Position numbers and translations under genes: made by a program. Below the pieces are notes generated by a model, which did not search any database, was not told the DNA's origin, and was given only the letters and a program-made list of their open reading frames with translations. DNA of 64,000 bases from Carnobacterium_A sp047553015 (GTDB lineage Bacteria > Bacillota > Bacilli > Lactobacillales > Carnobacteriaceae), in NCBI RefSeq assembly GCF_047553015.1, contig NZ_CP180212.1, positions 186,001-250,000 on the forward strand. The letters run 5' to 3'. Position 1 is the stretch's first letter. The number at the start of each line of letters is the position of its first letter. Positions 60,983-64,000 of this stretch are shown in pieces.

Positions 60983-61037
60983 TGAGCCAATCCCCAAAAG
61001 CTAGACCTGAAAAATTTAATTTTTGGGGGTCAACTCA
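60983..61037. mobile_element. Pair of IS3-family-like ends with no transposase (55 bp)
   Basis: TGAGCCAATCCCCAAAAGCT and, inverted, TGAGTTGACCCCCAAAAATT lie 15 bp apart. The CCCCAAAA plus AGCTAGACCT wording is that of IS3/IS150-group ends. Nothing of the transposase remains, so it is a solo remnant or very short miniature element. Confidence 0.5.
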
Positions 61038-61083
61038 TTTAAGAAGGCTCCAGGCACACGTCTATAAAGTATCTTTATGTATT
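61038..61083 (+). repeat. Array repeat R13 (diverged)
   Basis: AAGAAGGCTCCAG then GGCACACGTCTATAAAG...CTTTATGTATT (61053-61083); abuts the IS-like remnant. Confidence 0.65.
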
Positions 61084-61090
61084 CACTTAT

Positions 61091-61361
61091 TCACTGATAA
61101 TTGTCTTTTCTATACCCAATTTCTAGCATTAAAATAGTAACTGTTTCATCATCAATATCCGCTATTAAACGATAATTTCCAATTCTATAACGCTATTCAT
61201 TTGAACGGTTAGCGACTAATCCTTTTTCATGCTGTCTAGGATCTGTATAATTGACTAGATTTTTTTAATCCACCCCACAATTTAAAGAGATTGGGCTTAT
61301 CCATTTTTTCTAGCGTTTTTTGAGCTTCCTTTTCAAACTCTACTTGATAGCTCAAGCTCAT
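61091..61361 (-). pseudogene. Decayed RelE/ParE-type toxin gene
   Basis: From ATG 61361 it reads MSLSYQVEFEKEAQKTLEKM and DKPNLFKLWGGLKK, then a frameshift at a T run, then LVANRSNE, a TAG/TGA-type stop and RYRIGNYRLIADIDDETVTI ending KDNYQ. The RelE pattern (YR.RIG.YR.I....) is clear. Overlaps nothing but follows the antitoxin stop by one base. Confidence 0.72.
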
Positions 61362-61362
61362 A

Positions 61363-61584
61363 TCAATCAGTCAGCTCCTTCAACATATCTTCAAAGGAAA
61401 TACTTTGAGAATGCTCTTTGTGCTCTTTCATAGCCTGGTGATATAAATCCAAATCAATGTCATCTTCTATTTTTTCTAAAACAGAGTTTCTAAATGGAGC
61501 AGAAACGGTAATATTTTTAGATTTAGCGTATTCTTTAAGTGGTTTTTCTTCTTGAGAATCAATTCTTAATGATAGAACAGTCAT
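61363..61584 (-). CDS. RelB-like antitoxin (DUF6290 type)
   Basis: 73 residues from ATG 61584, with AAAGGAGGTTGA upstream; earlier in-frame starts precede this site. Ribbon-helix-helix start MTVLSLRIDSQEEKPLKEYA then KSKNITVSAPFRNSVLEKIE, and an acidic C-terminal helix (SISFEDMLKELTD). It is intact while its RelE partner is decayed. Confidence 0.82.
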   Translation of the reverse strand: MTVLSLRIDSQEEKPLKEYAKSKNITVSAPFRNSVLEKIEDDIDLDLYHQAMKEHKEHSQSISFEDMLKELTD

Positions 61585-61649
61585 TAAAATCAACCTCCTT
61601 TTTTGTATATACAGTGTAATACGAAAGTAGGAGGTCTTCAATTTTTTAC

Positions 61650-61670
61650 TCTGTACAATTTTATATATCA
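61650..61670 (+). repeat. Possible array repeat R14 (very degenerate)
   Basis: TCTGTACAATTTTATATATC resembles the right arm only loosely; upstream of the RelB-like gene. Confidence 0.25.
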
Positions 61671-61752
61671 ATAGACAGAAATGTTCCTAAATATATTATT
61701 TATGATGGTGTAAAATAACACGATCCTATTGAAATTCGAGGAGACTAATAGT

Positions 61753-62259
61753 ATGGATTTTAGATTAGCAGTTATGAATGATTTACCTCAGATTAAAAAT
61801 GTGTACAAAGAAATAATTAAAAGTATGAATGATAATCAAATTCAGATATGGGACGATGTTTATCCTTGCTCTTTTTTCAAAGAGGATATAAAAAATAATA
61901 AATTGTACTTGTTATTAAACGATGATGAAATTGTAGCTGCGTTTGCCTTATGTGATACAAACTCAGGTGAGAGAAGTGTGGAATGGAAATATAAGGGTGA
62001 AAAAAATTTATATTTAGATCGTTTAGGAGTAAATGTGAATTATTCAAGAAAAGGAATCGCCAGTTTAATGCTTACTAAGGCAAAAGAAACAGCAAAAAAA
62101 TTAGGAGTAAAGCATCTGCGACTTTTTGTTGTTGATACAAATAAACCTGCTATTCGTCTGTATAGTAAGAGTGGATTTGTAAGGGCTACGGGAATTTACG
62201 ATGAGGTTATTGCTGATGATTTTATTTTACATGAATATGGATATGAAATAAAACTTTGA
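61753..62259 (+). CDS. GNAT-family N-acetyltransferase
   Basis: 168 residues from ATG 61753, eight bases after GAGGAGA. Acetyl-CoA loop VNYSRKGIASLMLTKAKE, then LRLFVVDTNKPAIRLYSKSG (motif B). Resembles RimI/PhnO-like small GNATs. Substrate unknown. A typical cassette-type gene. Confidence 0.88.
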   Translation: MDFRLAVMNDLPQIKNVYKEIIKSMNDNQIQIWDDVYPCSFFKEDIKNNKLYLLLNDDEIVAAFALCDTNSGERSVEWKYKGEKNLYLDRLGVNVNYSRKGIASLMLTKAKETAKKLGVKHLRLFVVDTNKPAIRLYSKSGFVRATGIYDEVIADDFILHEYGYEIKL

Positions 62260-62365
62260 TTATCTCAATGAATGTTATTATCTTTTCTCATAACTTCTAG
62301 AAAACTTTAGGACAACAATATTACCTTATTTACTATTTTTCAAAATAAAGAAAGGTTGTGGTTTT

Positions 62366-62767
62366 ATCAAAAAGAAACGACTATTTTTTACTGCTGGTAT
62401 TTTATTAGCACTTTTTCTTATTTTATCAAAGGTTATGGAGTCTGATAAACTAATACAGGTTGGAAGCCAAGTAGATGAAACAAGTTACAAATTTTCTAGA
62501 GAAATAAAGGATAAAAAAAAGATAGCTGAATTTGAAAATTGGTTTGATGAAATTATATTTACTGAGGGACTAGACGAAATGAATGGGTATGCAGATATAA
62601 TAGTACTAATACGTCATGATAACGACGGTACATTTACAAACCCTATTAGTGTCTGGTTTGACGAAGATGAATCAACAGTAGCAAATGGCATAGGTTCCGA
62701 AGGTAGAACAGGTAAACTATCTAGTTCTCAGTTAAAAGATTTACGGAATATCATAGATTTAAAGTGA
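62366..62767 (+). CDS. Small membrane-anchored protein, start codon apparently ATC
   Basis: 133 residues if read from ATC 62366 (IKKKRLFFTAGILLALFLIL), which gives a basic N-terminus, one helix and a polar domain (FENWFDEIIFTEGLDEMNGY; SVWFDEDESTVANGIG). AAAGAAAGG lies 11 bases before. No ATG/GTG/TTG is in frame until ATG 62435, which is after the helix. Either a rare ATC start or an ATG mutated at its third base. Unrecognised; ends inside repeat R15. Confidence 0.55.
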   Translation: MKKKRLFFTAGILLALFLILSKVMESDKLIQVGSQVDETSYKFSREIKDKKKIAEFENWFDEIIFTEGLDEMNGYADIIVLIRHDNDGTFTNPISVWFDEDESTVANGIGSEGRTGKLSSSQLKDLRNIIDLK

Positions 62768-62782
62768 TTTAACTAGATTCTA

Positions 62783-62813
62783 GATACACATAGTTACAAG
62801 CAATTTCATGAGT
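62783..62813 (+). repeat. Array repeat R15 (last copy)
   Basis: GATACACATAGTTACAAG...CAATTTCATGAGTT, preceded by TTTAACTAGATTCTA. It closes the array at the right. Confidence 0.65.
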
Positions 62814-62875
62814 TTACTACGTCATTTATCTGTATCGAGTAACTCAACTAATTTTCTAACTAATTTTATTAATTA

Positions 62876-62921
62876 GAAAAAGGTCTTCTCACCTCATGTA
62901 TAAGGTGAGAAGACCTTTTTT
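62876..62921. terminator. Strong bidirectional terminator
   Basis: Perfect 18-bp stem AAAAAGGTCTTCTCACCT with an 8-nt loop and T run, between convergent genes. Confidence 0.9.
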
Positions 62922-62950
62922 AAAAAACTAATTTCCTTAACACTGGACGG

Positions 62951-63313
62951 TTACAAAACATCATTTTTTATATTACTAATTATTTTAGAAATTAGTGAAT
63001 TATGATAGTCTAACGAATCTATAAAAAAGATTTGCGGTAGTTTATCTTTTAAGATTATTTTTTTTTGCAGTCCAGGAGCACAAATGACAAAATCATACTG
63101 ACGAGAAATTATTTCTTCTAAATCAGCTCGAGTATCATCCTTTACAACACTAACCGGATAGTCTAATTTTACTAATTCAGCTTTTAATGTATCTAGATAT
63201 CGTTTCCCTTTTCCAATACCCAAGAATGAAAAATCCGCGAAATCATAGTCTTCGGCGAAAACAGTTCTGTCGGTCATTGCAGGTACTTGATAAATGAGTA
63301 TGCCATATTTCAT
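62951..63313 (-). CDS. Hypothetical protein with Rossmann-like fold
   Basis: 120 residues, GGGAG site before the ATG. Alternating strands and helices: MKYGILIYQVPAMTDRTVFA at the start and YDFVICAPGLQKKI in the middle. The VICAPGL turn recalls phosphotransferase IIB or response-regulator-like folds, but no phospho-Cys/His signature is certain. Possibly a small regulator or IIB-like protein; unknown. Confidence 0.6.
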   Translation of the reverse strand: MKYGILIYQVPAMTDRTVFAEDYDFADFSFLGIGKGKRYLDTLKAELVKLDYPVSVVKDDTRADLEEIISRQYDFVICAPGLQKKIILKDKLPQIFFIDSLDYHNSLISKIISNIKNDVL

Positions 63314-63680
63314 AAACTAACTCCCTTATTCTTTTGATATAATTATATGCGTTTATAATACACAATACAAGTATGACTAAAAAGGTGTTCTCCAAAATAG
63401 CTAGGCAATACAAAGATTTCTTATTTTAAATAAAGTCTCTTCTAAAGAAAGAGGCAAAGAAAATAGCTAGTTTTTACATTATAGAGCTTAACCAAAATTT
63501 GTGTTGGTATACTAAATTATGCCAAATCTTTACTAGCACGCTCTCTGATTTTGTCTAATCTTTTCAGACACTTTTTCACTATATTAAAAAATAAGATAGG
63601 CATGTATTTAATTTCTTGTTGACAAGTAAACTTGGTATAAATAGACTTAGATTGCAAACAAAACTTGGCGAGGTGAATAA
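63314..63680. other. Intergenic stretch, 367 bp
   Basis: Holds the promoter at 63619-63647 and a CTTGTTGACAAG palindrome over its -35. No gene visible. Confidence 0.45.
63619..63647 (+). promoter_or_regulatory. Promoter with palindromic -35 region
   Basis: TTGACA (63619-63624), 17-bp spacer, TAGACT (63642-63647). CTTGTTGACAAG, a near-perfect palindrome, covers the -35 and may be an operator. Confidence 0.5.
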
Positions 63681-63989
63681 GTGGAAAAAGAAGAGATTTT
63701 GAAAAGGTATCGTAAAACAGGAGAAGATGAAAGGAAGACAGATGTAAATACTCAGTCAGATTTACAAGGGTTTTATGGATTAAGCTTTTTATCTTTACTA
63801 ATAATGGGATATCAGATTTACCGAGAGTTACCATTTGGAGATATTCCAGCTTTATTATTTGTTTTTTTATCAGTAGGGGCTTTCTTTCGCTATAAAGCGA
63901 GCAAAGAAAACCATTATCTTTGGATGAGTATCGTTACGGGTCTACTTTGTATTAGTCTTCTCGTATGGTATATCATTCAAACATGGTGA
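63681..63989 (+). CDS. DUF6442-like small membrane protein
   Basis: 102 residues from GTG 63681 (CGAGGTGAA upstream). A charged start MEKEEILKRYRKTGEDERKT is followed by three helices (about 33-48, 53-68, 78-98). The layout matches DUF6442 proteins, which often precede or follow short XRE regulators. GGAGG after the stop shows another gene begins just beyond the window. Confidence 0.7.
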   Translation: MEKEEILKRYRKTGEDERKTDVNTQSDLQGFYGLSFLSLLIMGYQIYRELPFGDIPALLFVFLSVGAFFRYKASKENHYLWMSIVTGLLCISLLVWYIIQTW

Positions 63990-64000
63990 ATGGAGGATTT

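Noticed and set aside
49379..62813. CRISPR array
   Set aside because: Repeats are separated by 0.1-2.5 kb holding genes, not by uniform short spacers, and no cas genes are present.
49379..62813. Repeats as ordinary intergenic terminators
   Set aside because: All copies share one orientation while genes use both strands, the core lacks a T run, and several copies lie where no transcript should end.

Overview
The window is low-G+C, AT-rich Firmicutes DNA from a lactic-acid-bacterium-like organism (order Lactobacillales). Carnobacterium or a close relative is my best guess; this is an inference from gene content and protein style (cdaA-cdaR-glmM, CopY/CopA, Rgg regulator, BirA-BioY, 5S-tRNA-Lys), not a database result.

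The first 48 kb are mostly housekeeping and transport genes. They are: a broken-off M20 dipeptidase with a YfcC-type carrier; a lone 5S rRNA-tRNA-Lys unit; a formate/nitrite-type channel; the c-di-AMP/cell-wall operon cdaA-cdaR-glmM; a split ThrE exporter; an orphan pair of oligopeptide-type permeases; an old-yellow-enzyme reductase; the copper operon copY-copA with two cop boxes; a deaminase-like amidohydrolase; birA-bioY; ogt; a zinc-binding lipoprotein with a Zur-like box; a YkuE-type phosphoesterase; and a patch of small membrane proteins, a decayed gene and a foreign-looking nicotinamidase. After these come an Ig-like surface protein, guaD with a xanthine permease, a LacI regulator, a lysine-riboswitch-controlled NhaC-family transporter, glmS behind a cluster of NagR/YvoA-like operators, and a Y-family polymerase converging on a YolD-like gene, each with its own LexA box. 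The segment ends with a HAD phosphatase, an MFS carrier, a DUF975 protein, tandem XRE regulators, two ABC exporters and lipoproteins.

From about 49.4 to 62.8 kb the character changes. Small accessory genes lie one or a few at a time between copies of a ~30-bp imperfect palindrome (11-bp arms GATACACGATT and TTTCATGTATC, roughly 8-bp centre), often preceded by a second hairpin (AGAACCTTG...CAAGGTTCT). The genes are toxin-antitoxin pairs, GNAT acetyltransferases, lipoproteins, small membrane proteins, XRE and Rgg regulators and a fluoride-riboswitch-controlled antiporter. I count eleven full or nearly full copies plus five partial ones. All point the same way although the genes point both ways, and two gene fragments are cut off at a copy. 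The pattern recalls an integron or pdif-type cassette array, but no recombinase lies in the window. This is the strongest candidate for an undescribed system here.

Regulation readable from sequence: intrinsic terminators after most operons, lysine and fluoride riboswitches with overlapping or downstream terminators, LexA, CopY, Zur-like, BirA-like, NagR-like and CcpA-like operator candidates. I see no CRISPR array, no prophage and no complete insertion sequence; one 55-bp pair of IS3-like ends is present.
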